A stretch of 64,000 nucleotides of DNA, from assembly GCA_030431455.1 (NCBI GenBank), contig JAUIJE010000004.1:1-64000 (forward strand), read 5' to 3'. Each line of letters starts with the position of its first letter. The first letter of the stretch is position 1. The position numbers were made by a program, and so were the translations under genes. The DNA comes from a bacterium. GTDB taxonomy: Bacteria > Myxococcota > UBA727 > JAUIJE01. Shown piece after piece: positions 50,012 to 58,879 of the stretch. A model generated the notes under the pieces. It saw nothing but the letters and a program-made list of their open reading frames with translations, did no database searches and was not told the DNA's origin.

Positions 50012-50090
50012 CCCTCGAGGATAGACGGCCAGGGGGGGCGCGCAATGGCCGTGATCGCGACCATTGCTCCTTTGGCGCCGCCGGCCGAAG

Positions 50091-50912
50091 ATGCCCCGGT
50101 GGGCGCATGGTTGGTTCTTTGTTGTGCGGCGGCGTTTCTCGACGACGCAGGCCCGGCCGGTGGCCCCGCGTCCACCCCGGCCGCGGCCCTGGACGCTGTG
50201 CTATTCGAAGGCCCGCCGCCGCCGCCCGCCCCCCCCGCCCGAACCATCGGCGCCGACGGTGACGCCGTCCCCCTACGCGCCGTCGTTGCCCCCGCCCCCG
50301 CCCCGCCTGGTCAAGCGCGAACGCGACTGGGAGCACCGGTTCTCGCTCGCCCTCAGCGGAAAGTGGGGCGCGTCGGCTTCGCACGTGTGGAACATCCCCA
50401 ACCTCGGCACCGCCCCCGGCGTGGGCGTGCGCGTGCGGTACCGCTTGCGCTTCTTGCCCCAGTGGCGCTTCACCGGTGACCTCACCGGGATCATCGGGGG
50501 GGCCGACGACGGCACCGGCTACCTCGCCATCGGGGGCAACTACCGCGCGACCATGGGCCTGTCTCATCGTTGGTTTGATTTTGGCTGGGTCTCGTTGTGG
50601 ACCGAGGCCCACAAAGGGGTCGAGAGCTTGGTGTACGTGCCCGTGCCCATCTTCGGCTTCGGGCAGGAGCTCAACCTCTACCCCGTGCGCCAGCCCTGGT
50701 TTGTGTGGAGCGTGACCGGGACCCTCGACACCGACTTGTACGTCATCGCCCCGTCGGTGACCGCGTCGTTGTCGACCGCGGCCCAAGCGCGCTTTTGGGG
50801 CGCGTTCGTGGGGCTCGAGGCCCTGGTGGAGGGGCAGGTGATCGTCGCCGCGGTGGCCAACGCCGCCTCGGCTTCGGCCCAGATTCGGCTTGTGGCCGGC
50901 TATTCACTGTAG
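50091..50912 (+). CDS. Outer-membrane-like protein, N-terminus probably frameshifted
   Basis: The last 210 residues have alternating hydrophobic and aromatic strands with many Gly and Trp (GKWGASASHVW, YLAIGGNYRATMGLSH), suggestive of a beta-barrel. In this frame the N-terminus is Arg/Pro-rich shadow-like sequence with no signal peptide. A different frame from ATG 50045, with GGGGGG upstream, has proper codon bias and reads up to a run of eight C (50229-50236), where it could switch into this frame. The gene may therefore start at 50045 with a frameshift or sequencing error. Function unknown. Confidence 0.6.
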   Translation: MPRWAHGWFFVVRRRFSTTQARPVAPRPPRPRPWTLCYSKARRRRPPPPPEPSAPTVTPSPYAPSLPPPPPRLVKRERDWEHRFSLALSGKWGASASHVWNIPNLGTAPGVGVRVRYRLRFLPQWRFTGDLTGIIGGADDGTGYLAIGGNYRATMGLSHRWFDFGWVSLWTEAHKGVESLVYVPVPIFGFGQELNLYPVRQPWFVWSVTGTLDTDLYVIAPSVTASLSTAAQARFWGAFVGLEALVEGQVIVAAVANAASASAQIRLVAGYSL

Positions 50913-50921
50913 AGCCGGCGC

Positions 50922-52871
50922 CTACTCCGCGTCGTCGATGTCGTCTTGGGCGGTCCGCCCGCGGAACAGCAGCGTGTCCGCGACCTGATCCTGTTGGACC
51001 TCGTTCATTTCGTCCACGGAGGCGAGCACCAGCCGGGTGCCCGCGAGCTGGTCGCGGTGGGCCTGGCTCAAGGTCTGGAGCATGCGGTGCATCTCGCTCA
51101 CCGAGCCCTCGATGCGTTTGCCCCCTTGGGTCTGTTGGGTGCTGGCCGCGCTCACCCGTTCGGAAAACTGGGCCAAGCGGTCGCCGGCGGTCTTCACGTC
51201 CCGGGCGAGGGCGGCCTGCTGGGTCAACGTCGCCGAGGTGTCGTCGATGGTGCGCGCGACGTCGCGCATGTTCGCCTGGACCCGGGCCGCGGCCTTGGTC
51301 TGGTCTTGGGTCCGGGCCGAGATCGAACGCACCGCGCTCGAGGTCGCGCTGGTGGACTCGATGATCTGCAGCAACGCGGCCTCGGCTTGGCTGGCGATCT
51401 CCACCGAGTGGTTGACCGCGTCTTCCCCCGCGCGGATGACGTCGACCGCGTCGGTCGCCTGTTCGCGAATGTCCGCGATCAGTTGCACGATCTCGTGCGT
51501 GGACGAGCCGGTGCGTTCGGAGAGACTTTTCATTTCCCGGGCCACCACCGCGAAGCTTTGGCCTGCGTCGCCCGCTTGGGACGCGATGATCGAGGCGTTC
51601 AGCGACAGGAGCTTGGTCTGGTCCACGACCTCGTCGATGACCTCGAGGATGCGGCCGATCTGTTGCACCCGGGAGCCGAGCCCCCGAATGACATTGGCCA
51701 TGCCGGTGGCCGAGTGCTGCACCGCCCCGATGCTCTCTTTGGTCTTGAGCACCGCGGCGTGGCCGCGGTCCGCGTCTTGGGCCATGCGGTCTGCTTCGTG
51801 GGCCACGTCCCCCACGAACCGGCCCACGTCGTCGAGGTTGGTCCCGATCTGTTGCAAGGCCTCGACGGTGTTGGTCGTGGACTCGTTGACCCGGCCCACG
51901 CTCTGCGCGACCTGGTGCGCGCCGTGGGCGACGTCGTCGAGCGCAGCGGCCACCGCCTGGACCTGGTCGTTCATGCCCGCGCTGTCCCCGGCCATCGACT
52001 CGGCCGCGTCGCGCATCGACTGGGCGGTGAGCTCGGCGTTGGCCGCGCTGCGCTCCAGCCCGCTCACCATCGACGCGATGTTGGACAAGTTGGCGGTCAT
52101 CTCCTCGAGGGCGGACCGCGCGCTCTGCATGTTGTCCGCTTGCCGGGCGGTGCCCTGCGCGAGGCTGGACAAGAACGATTCCTTTTCCGCCTCCCGGGAC
52201 TCGGCCGCGGCCCGGGCGGCATGGCTCGCTTGGGTCGCGGCCTCGAGCTCTCGTTTGGCCCGCTCGAGCCGGTCCACCGAGCGCAAGACCTCGTCGCGCC
52301 CTTGTTGCCGGCCCCGTTCGTACACCCAGGAGAGGCCGGTCATGATGATCACCATGGTGGCGCCGCACAGGAAGATGAACCGCGCATCCCCCGCCGGGTC
52401 CCGCACCAACGCGTAGTCCGCGCTCTCGTACAGGAGGCCAAAGTGCAGCGTCACCAATGCCCCTGCAATGAGCGCCCCCCAGGGCCCCACCAAGAAGGCC
52501 GCGAACATCGGCAACATCGGCATCCACCACAACGACCCATCAAAGATGCCGTTGCCCGCCACCGTCGTCGTCACCAGGCTGCCGAACAGCACCGCCAGCG
52601 TCACCCACGCCCCCGGGGCCACGCTGTGAAAGAACCGCATCAGCAGCGGCACCAGCAACACCAGCGAGGTGCCCACCGGCACCGCGTACAGGCTGGTGGC
52701 GGGCATGTCGGGCTCGCTCAGGTTGTAGATGCTGAAAAAGCCACCAAAGACCCCCAGGAAAATGCACGACACAATGACCATGCGTCCGCGAAAACGCTCC
52801 GCGGCATCACCCCGCGCCTCGGCGGGCAAGATGGTGTCGAGTCGCTCGATGACTCGTTCGGTCAGCGTCAA
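50922..52871 (-). CDS. Methyl-accepting chemotaxis protein
   Basis: 649 residues. The N-terminal 190 residues hold five or six membrane helices with little periplasmic loop, so sensing is likely within or near the membrane. The long coiled-coil cytoplasmic domain has the signalling hairpin tip in the form EVIDEVVDQTKLLSLNASIIASQAGDAG followed by FAVVAREMKSLSERT, matching MCP family with some substitutions. No HAMP domain is obvious. It signals to CheW/CheA; these partners are not in the window. Divergent function is not indicated by neighbours. Confidence 0.92.
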   Translation of the reverse strand: MTLTERVIERLDTILPAEARGDAAERFRGRMVIVSCIFLGVFGGFFSIYNLSEPDMPATSLYAVPVGTSLVLLVPLLMRFFHSVAPGAWVTLAVLFGSLVTTTVAGNGIFDGSLWWMPMLPMFAAFLVGPWGALIAGALVTLHFGLLYESADYALVRDPAGDARFIFLCGATMVIIMTGLSWVYERGRQQGRDEVLRSVDRLERAKRELEAATQASHAARAAAESREAEKESFLSSLAQGTARQADNMQSARSALEEMTANLSNIASMVSGLERSAANAELTAQSMRDAAESMAGDSAGMNDQVQAVAAALDDVAHGAHQVAQSVGRVNESTTNTVEALQQIGTNLDDVGRFVGDVAHEADRMAQDADRGHAAVLKTKESIGAVQHSATGMANVIRGLGSRVQQIGRILEVIDEVVDQTKLLSLNASIIASQAGDAGQSFAVVAREMKSLSERTGSSTHEIVQLIADIREQATDAVDVIRAGEDAVNHSVEIASQAEAALLQIIESTSATSSAVRSISARTQDQTKAAARVQANMRDVARTIDDTSATLTQQAALARDVKTAGDRLAQFSERVSAASTQQTQGGKRIEGSVSEMHRMLQTLSQAHRDQLAGTRLVLASVDEMNEVQQDQVADTLLFRGRTAQDDIDDAE

Positions 52872-52952
52872 ACCGGGGCCTCCATGCGCTCTGGGTATAT
52901 CAGTTGGAACTCGCGGGCCGCGACCGGCGGGGGGACCGTCTCACCGACGAGG

Positions 52953-54230
52953 TCAGTCGTTTTCGACCGCGTTTTGGGTCTGCTCGCGGCGGCCGGCTCG
53001 GTTGTCGAAGCTCTGCAGCATGATTTTGGTTTTGAGCCGGATCGAAAACGGCATCTCGATGTCAAAGCCCTTGGGGGTCACGTCCCACACCCCGCCGGTG
53101 AGGGGGGCGGTGGGGGGGACCATGCGCCAGGTCGCCCGCAGCCGCCAGCGGCTCTTGAACGAACGGCCGCGGTGCAGGCGCTCGGGGGGCGGATCGGGCA
53201 TCAACGCGGTGGCCTCGACCAGCGCGTTTTTGATGCCCTCGTCGATGCCCGGGTGACCGGAGGAGATGGGAAACTCGACGGTGAGCAGTTTGCCGTCTGT
53301 GCCCTGGGTGAGCACCACCTCTGAAATGGCATTGTATTTGAAGTTGCCGTTCTTGGAGCGGAACATCTCGCGGACCTTGGCAATGCGACTGCGATCCACC
53401 GTCATCTTCTCGGCCTTGCCGTATTGTTGGGCGAGGTCCTGGTACATCTTGAACACCTCGCCCCAGGCCGCGGTGTTGACCGCGAAGTCGCGGGCCATGC
53501 CCACCCGGGACACGTGCTCGCCCCCGTCGTTGAGGTCCTTGGCCCGGGGACGCCAGGTCAGTTCGATCTTGTTCTTGAGCAAGCGGAAATAGTCGTCGGC
53601 GAGGCCCGCGGTCACCGCGTCGTCGAACAGCTCGTCTTGGATGAGCGCCCGGGCCACGCGCTCGGCCCGCCGCTTGTCGGAGATGGGGCCTTCGGCCTGG
53701 TGGTCGAGGGTCTTGGCCAGGCGTTTGTTGTCCGCGGCGAACGCTTGGTCCGACGACAACACCCGCCCGAGCAGGGATTGGTCTTGGCTTTTCCGGCGCA
53801 TAAAATCCGGCGGCAGCTGGGGGGCGTTTTCGTTCTCGCCCGCCGGCGCGGGCTCGTCGGGGGCGAGCACGGTGGGGGCGGCCGGGACCGGGGGCGTGGT
53901 GGTGGGCTCGACCGCGGGGGCGGGGGGCTCGTCGGGGGCCGCGGCCGGTTCGGCCACCGGCTCGGGGGGCGGGGGCTCGGGGGGCGGGGGCTCGGGCGCC
54001 TTGTCCGGCGGGGGCGGCGGGGGCTCGGGCTCTTGCACCGGCTCGGGCGGGGGCTCTGGCTCGGGGAGCGGGGCGGGCGGGGGCTCGACGATGGTGATCG
54101 CGACCTGTTCGTCGACGTCGAAGCGGGGCACCACCGTCGACACATCCGCGTACAGCCAAAGGAGGCCATGAACGGCCACCGCCGCGGCGATCGCCGCTGC
54201 GCCGCGTTGCCGGTCACCGCGCGTGGTCAT
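52953..54230 (-). CDS. TonB-like energy transducer family protein
   Basis: 425 residues. One N-terminal membrane helix (AAAIAAAVAVHGLLWLYA) is followed by a Pro/Glu-rich periplasmic stretch (residues about 45-130) and a C-terminal domain of about 290 residues. This resembles TonB or TonB-related envelope proteins in overall layout, but the C-terminal domain is longer than TonB's and does not show its classical YP motif. It may span the envelope. ExbB/ExbD were not seen nearby. Confidence 0.75.
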   Translation of the reverse strand: MTTRGDRQRGAAAIAAAVAVHGLLWLYADVSTVVPRFDVDEQVAITIVEPPPAPLPEPEPPPEPVQEPEPPPPPPDKAPEPPPPEPPPPEPVAEPAAAPDEPPAPAVEPTTTPPVPAAPTVLAPDEPAPAGENENAPQLPPDFMRRKSQDQSLLGRVLSSDQAFAADNKRLAKTLDHQAEGPISDKRRAERVARALIQDELFDDAVTAGLADDYFRLLKNKIELTWRPRAKDLNDGGEHVSRVGMARDFAVNTAAWGEVFKMYQDLAQQYGKAEKMTVDRSRIAKVREMFRSKNGNFKYNAISEVVLTQGTDGKLLTVEFPISSGHPGIDEGIKNALVEATALMPDPPPERLHRGRSFKSRWRLRATWRMVPPTAPLTGGVWDVTPKGFDIEMPFSIRLKTKIMLQSFDNRAGRREQTQNAVEND

Positions 54231-54305
54231 CTCGAAGCACGGTAGAGACCCGCCCGGTCCGTCGCAATGGCCCGACGCGGTTCTTCACAATTCGCCCCCC
54301 GACGC

Positions 54306-55718
54306 TCAGGTGCCGGACTGGACTTCGATTTTGACCCCGGGGCGCAGGATCCGGCCGGCGGCGATGCCCAGGTGCAACAGACCCTCGGGGGACGACGTGC
54401 CCTCGGCGAGCTTGAGCCGCAGGGGGCTGGCGGGAAACTCCCCAAACGTCGGGTCCGCGGGGACAAACCCGCGCCCCTCGATGTAGACCTCGACCCACTC
54501 GTGGTACCCCGCGCGGCCCCCGTCGACGACCACCCCGTCCACCAGCCGGGTGGGGATGCCCAACGAGCGCAGCAGCGCGGACAGCAAGACCGCGTGCTCG
54601 GTGCAGTCGCCGGCTTTGCTCTTGAGGGTGGACAGCGCCGGGGCATAGCCCCGGTCGAGGGACTTTTCGTCGACATGGTCGTATACAAAACGAACCAACG
54701 CTTTGACCTTGTCCGCGGGCGAGGTCAGCTTGTGGGTCACGTCGCGCGCCACCCACCGCAGGCTCGGGTCGTCGATGGCCTCGTAGGGTGTCGGGCCCAG
54801 GTAGGGCGCCTTGTCGGTGAGCGCGCCCCGGGTCGCGTCCACCGCCCGCACCTCGACGTCGATGGTGTTCGCGGTGCGGCCCACCACCCGCTGGCGGCGG
54901 TCCTCGGGGATGTCGAACTGGGCCGCGTCGGGTGTGGTCACGCGGTACCGCACCGTCTTGACCGAGCGCGGCAGCACCGGCGCGGGCCACGTCGAGCGCG
55001 CGAGCATGTCCACCGTGCCCGCGGCTTTGACCTCGTCGGGCGGGGGCACGCCCACGGGATAGGCCACCGCCCCCAACGCGGGGGTCACGCTCTTCACAGT
55101 TCGGCCGGTCTCGTCCACGTCCTCGACGATGTCCAGGCCATGGAGGTTGCCCCGGATGCGATAACCGCCCGCGGTCTTCTGAATGTCGGCGGTCATCCGG
55201 CTCTTGGCCCCCATCTCCTCGATCACCACCGGGCGGCTGAGCTTTTGGCCGTCCTTCAGGTTCTGCCGGATGATCACCTCCATCGCCGAGGCGAAGGTCA
55301 TGTCCTTCTCGAGCGGGACCTTGATGGTGCTTTGGCCGCCAGACCGGATCGACATCACGTCGCCGGCCACACTGCCTTCGAGCACGAACGTCCCCGAGGC
55401 GTCGACCTTCTCGAAGCGAAACGACCGCGGCCGAAACGCCGCGTCGGTCTCGGCCACCGACTTGGTGCTCATCTCCACCACCGTCGCGCCCCGTTGGATC
55501 TTGAGCTCACTTTGGCGCTCAAAGCGGTAGCCGTCGGGGGTGCGCACATCCTTGGCGATGGTGACCCCGACCTCGTGGCCGCCCATGGCCAACGCGAGCT
55601 GCTCAAAGCGCAGGACCTGTTCACCCTTGGCCCCCGCGCCAAGCGCGAGCAACAACACAGACAGGCCGATCCACCGCCCCATGCCCCTTGAAACGTGCCG
55701 GGGCCGCGCTTTGTTCAT
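54306..55718 (-). CDS. Exported transglutaminase-like protein
   Basis: 470 residues. Signal peptide (about residues 14-31, LSVLLLALGAGAKG), then a beta-rich N-terminal domain, then a C-terminal transglutaminase/protease-like domain: Cys in KAGDCTEHAVLL, His in AGYHEWVEVY, Asp in PADPTFGEF. This architecture resembles periplasmic transglutaminase-like proteins of unknown substrate. The start is ATG 55718 (GGGGGGCGGG upstream); ATG 55682 is an alternative. The next gene downstream on the strand begins 75 bp away. Confidence 0.85.
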   Translation of the reverse strand: MNKARPRHVSRGMGRWIGLSVLLLALGAGAKGEQVLRFEQLALAMGGHEVGVTIAKDVRTPDGYRFERQSELKIQRGATVVEMSTKSVAETDAAFRPRSFRFEKVDASGTFVLEGSVAGDVMSIRSGGQSTIKVPLEKDMTFASAMEVIIRQNLKDGQKLSRPVVIEEMGAKSRMTADIQKTAGGYRIRGNLHGLDIVEDVDETGRTVKSVTPALGAVAYPVGVPPPDEVKAAGTVDMLARSTWPAPVLPRSVKTVRYRVTTPDAAQFDIPEDRRQRVVGRTANTIDVEVRAVDATRGALTDKAPYLGPTPYEAIDDPSLRWVARDVTHKLTSPADKVKALVRFVYDHVDEKSLDRGYAPALSTLKSKAGDCTEHAVLLSALLRSLGIPTRLVDGVVVDGGRAGYHEWVEVYIEGRGFVPADPTFGEFPASPLRLKLAEGTSSPEGLLHLGIAAGRILRPGVKIEVQSGT

Positions 55719-55741
55719 TCCCGCCCCCCCTTCATCGTGGC

Positions 55742-57217
55742 TCAACACGCGTTCACCGCCCGGGCCCACCGCTCGATGTGGCGGGTGCGGTCGGCCTCGG
55801 CCATCGCGGGCTGGAACACCCGGTCCTCCCGCCACACCTTCTTCACCTCGTCGCGGTGGGCGAACACCCCCGCGGCCAACCCCGCCAGCGCCGCCGCCCC
55901 CAGGGCGGTGGTCTCGATGACCTCGGGCCGCACGCAGTCGAGGTCGAGCACGTCGGCTTGGTACTGCATCAACAGGTTGTTGGCCGACGCGCCCCCGTCG
56001 ACCTTGAGCACCTTGAGGGTGCCCGCGTCCTTCTTCATCGCCTCGAGGATGTCGCGGTTCTGCATCGCGATGCCCTCGAGCACGGCCCGGGCGATGTGGC
56101 CGCGGTTGGTGTCCCGGGACAGGCCCATGAGCAGACCGCGGGCCTCGGGCCGCCAGTGGGGCGCGCCCAGGCCCGCGAGGGCGGGCACAAACACCACGTC
56201 CCCGGTGCTCTCCACAGTTTTGGCCAACGCTTCGATGTTGGGCGCGGTCTCGAGCATCTTGACCTCGTCGCGCAGCCACTGCACCGCCGCGCCCCCGATG
56301 AAGGCCGCGCCTTCCAGCGCATAGTGGACGGTGTCGCCGAGCTTGACCGCCACGGTGGTGAGCAGGCCGTTGTCCGAGTGCACAATGTCGTTGCCGGTGT
56401 TGAGCAACAAAAAGCACCCTGTGCCGTAGGTGCACTTGGCCTCGCCGGGGGCAAAACACGCCTGGCCGAAGAGCGCCGCCTGCTGGTCCCCGGCGATGCC
56501 GCACACGGGCACGCCATCGGGCACAAAGGACATGCCTTGGGTGGTGCCGTACACCTCGCTCGAGCTCTTGATCGCGGGCAGGCACGCGCGGGGCACGTCG
56601 AGGATGGACAGCAACTCGTCGTCCCAGTCGCAGGTCGCGAGGTCCATCAACAGCGTGCGGGAGGCGTTGGTGGCGTCGGTGACGTGGACCGCGCCCCCGG
56701 TGAGCTTGTGCACCAGCCAGGTGTCGATGGTGCCGAACAAGAGCTCGCCCTTGTCGGCGCGCGCCTTGGCCCCGTCCACGTGATCAAAGAGCCACTTGAG
56801 TTTGGTCCCCGAGAAGTAGGGGTCGAGCACGAGGCCGGTCTTTTTCCGGAAGGTGTTTTCGTGTCCAGCCTGCTTGAGGTCTTGGCAGATGGGCGCGGTG
56901 CGGCGGCATTGCCACACAATGAAATTGTGCACGGGGTTGCTCTGGGCGTCGAACAGGCACGTGGTCTCGCGCTGGTTGGTGATGCCGATGGCCCCGATGT
57001 TCTCGGGCAAGAGCGCGGGATCTTCGAACAGCTTTTGCGCCGCCTGTTCGATGGAGGCCCAGATCGCCGCCCCCTGGTGCTCGACCCAGCCGGGCTGGGG
57101 GTACACCTGGGCAAACTCGCAGTTGGCTTTGCCCAGGACCCGCAGGTCGCTGCTCACCGCGAGCACGGTCGAGCCGGTGGTGCCTTGATCGATGGCGAGA
57201 ATAAAACGTTCGGCCAC
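55742..57217 (-). CDS. glpK: Glycerol kinase
   Basis: 491 residues, usual length. Catalyses ATP-dependent phosphorylation of glycerol to sn-glycerol 3-phosphate. Family motifs include AIDQGTTGST (N-terminal ATP phosphate loop), GITNQRETT, the glycerol-binding WQCRRT, and VDGGASANNLLMQYQAD near the C-terminus. ATG 57217. No glpD or glpF beside it, so the glycerol pathway genes are scattered or the enzyme serves lipid turnover. Confidence 0.95.
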   Translation of the reverse strand: MAERFILAIDQGTTGSTVLAVSSDLRVLGKANCEFAQVYPQPGWVEHQGAAIWASIEQAAQKLFEDPALLPENIGAIGITNQRETTCLFDAQSNPVHNFIVWQCRRTAPICQDLKQAGHENTFRKKTGLVLDPYFSGTKLKWLFDHVDGAKARADKGELLFGTIDTWLVHKLTGGAVHVTDATNASRTLLMDLATCDWDDELLSILDVPRACLPAIKSSSEVYGTTQGMSFVPDGVPVCGIAGDQQAALFGQACFAPGEAKCTYGTGCFLLLNTGNDIVHSDNGLLTTVAVKLGDTVHYALEGAAFIGGAAVQWLRDEVKMLETAPNIEALAKTVESTGDVVFVPALAGLGAPHWRPEARGLLMGLSRDTNRGHIARAVLEGIAMQNRDILEAMKKDAGTLKVLKVDGGASANNLLMQYQADVLDLDCVRPEVIETTALGAAALAGLAAGVFAHRDEVKKVWREDRVFQPAMAEADRTRHIERWARAVNAC

Positions 57218-57268
57218 GGTCCCCTCCAGGTAGGTCCCGGACGGGTTTGGCCCAGCCAGCGGCGGGGA

Positions 57269-58807
57269 TCAACCCAGGCGGCAACGACGACGACGGAGGG
57301 CGACCGCGGCCCCGGCGAGGGCGGCGAGGGCGACCGCGGGCACGGGGGCCTTGGATTGGTCGCAGCTGCAGGCGAGGAGGTTGCCGTTGTCGCTCGGGCG
57401 GCAGGTGGAGTCGACGCAGGGGTGGATGCGCAGGTGGCCGCTCACCGCCGCCGGGGTGTTGCCCCGCCAGAGCTCGAAGCGCACGAACATGACCCCGTCC
57501 TCGTCGACGTCGTGGTCGGCATAGGCAAAATCCACCTCCACCACTTGGTCGTCCTCGGTGAGGTCGGCCACGCTTTCATACGCCCCGCCCACCACCGCCA
57601 GCAGCGTCGTGCCCGCCGCCCCCGTGGTGTAAATGGTGTGCGACGAGTACTCGAAGTCCTCGACGTAGCTGGTGTGATCGAGGGTCGGGCCCTCCGGGCC
57701 TTCGATCTGGACCACGGTGAGGCCGGCGGCGACCCCCTCGAGGATCGCCGCTTCGCTCAGGGACGACGCGAACACCCGGGTGGTGGGGGAGCCGATGGGG
57801 CTTTGGGCCAACCCCAGGTCCTGTCCGGCCCGGTGATCGTCGGAGCCGCCCACCGCCCCGAGCACGCCGGCCCCGGGATCGTCGAGGGGGCGGATGGTGT
57901 CCCAGAAGGCCAGCGCGCTTTCTGTGAACAGCGTGGCGGCGCCGGTCTGGACCTCGACCCCGCTCACCTCCCCAAAGGATTCATGTTCGAACGCGCACCC
58001 GATGCAGGCGTCGCCGAGATCGAGCACGGGGTGGTTGATGAACACCAGCGCGCCCTGGTCCCGGTAGGCGGTGACTTGATCCGCCAGGGGCAAGCGGTGG
58101 TCGACGTAGTCGCGCACACCGTAGACCCCGAGGTGGCCTTGGTAGGTGGTCAGCTCCATGCCGGGGATGAACAGGAGGTTGGGGTGGCCGGCCTGGGTCG
58201 CGGTGAGCAGGGCGAGGTGGCTGTCGGTGTTGTGGTCGGTGATGACCACGAAGTCGAGCCCGCGGGACGCGGCGAAGTCACCGATGTCGTCGAGGGACGC
58301 GACCGCGTCTCCGCTTTCGCGGGAGTGGACGTGAAAATCCCCGAGGTACCAACGCGGGCTTTGGTCGAGGACGGCCGCTTCGTAGGGGCCCCGCCGGTCG
58401 TCTACCGCGAGGGTGGCCGCGCTCCTGAACGTGACCTCGACGCGCAACGGCACGTCTTGCCCCCCGGTGCGGGCCTTGCCGACGAGCAACGTCCACTCTC
58501 CGGCGGGCATGGGCCCGGGCAAATACGAGCGGGAGGCGGCTTGGGTGCCGACCACGAGGGGTTCTTTGTTGCCTCCGCCCCAGCCGCGAAAGCCGTCCGG
58601 GTCGTACAGGCCAAAGTCGAGCACCGCGTCCTGCTCGTCGTAGATGCGCACGACCTCGAGCTCGGCGGTGTTGGCGGGCACGGTGAACGCGACCTCGAAA
58701 AAGTCTCCCCCCGCGGCGGGCACGTTCTCGTCGAGCACGAGGTCTTGGGCCACGCCGGGGGACGCGCCCAGAAGGGCACAAACAAACGGGACGATGCTGC
58801 GGGTCAT
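57269..58807 (-). CDS. PHP-domain metallohydrolase with MYXO-CTERM tail
   Basis: 512 residues. Signal peptide (about 1-20), a beta-sandwich (about 25-150), then the PHP fold: GDFHVHSRESGDA, VITDHNTD, MELTTYQGHLGVYG, INHP and GGSDDHRAG supply the metal ligands. The C-terminus has CSCDQSK, a hydrophobic helix and RRRRC, the MYXO-CTERM pattern, indicating cell-surface display. ATG 58807 has GGAGG in front; the longer frame is ignored. Substrate unknown. It is a shorter, differently arranged relative of the PHP protein at 40.4 kb. Confidence 0.9.
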   Translation of the reverse strand: MTRSIVPFVCALLGASPGVAQDLVLDENVPAAGGDFFEVAFTVPANTAELEVVRIYDEQDAVLDFGLYDPDGFRGWGGGNKEPLVVGTQAASRSYLPGPMPAGEWTLLVGKARTGGQDVPLRVEVTFRSAATLAVDDRRGPYEAAVLDQSPRWYLGDFHVHSRESGDAVASLDDIGDFAASRGLDFVVITDHNTDSHLALLTATQAGHPNLLFIPGMELTTYQGHLGVYGVRDYVDHRLPLADQVTAYRDQGALVFINHPVLDLGDACIGCAFEHESFGEVSGVEVQTGAATLFTESALAFWDTIRPLDDPGAGVLGAVGGSDDHRAGQDLGLAQSPIGSPTTRVFASSLSEAAILEGVAAGLTVVQIEGPEGPTLDHTSYVEDFEYSSHTIYTTGAAGTTLLAVVGGAYESVADLTEDDQVVEVDFAYADHDVDEDGVMFVRFELWRGNTPAAVSGHLRIHPCVDSTCRPSDNGNLLACSCDQSKAPVPAVALAALAGAAVALRRRRCRLG

Positions 58808-58879
58808 GCGGCCTCCACCCCCGAAGCGTAGGCCGCGGGCGGCCGGGTCCAACCAAAAATCCCTGACGCGGGCTGACGG

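Noticed and set aside
55688-58831. 1047-codon open frame on the plus strand
   Set aside because: Opposite strand to transglutaminase, glpK and PHP genes, with shadow-type amino acid composition.
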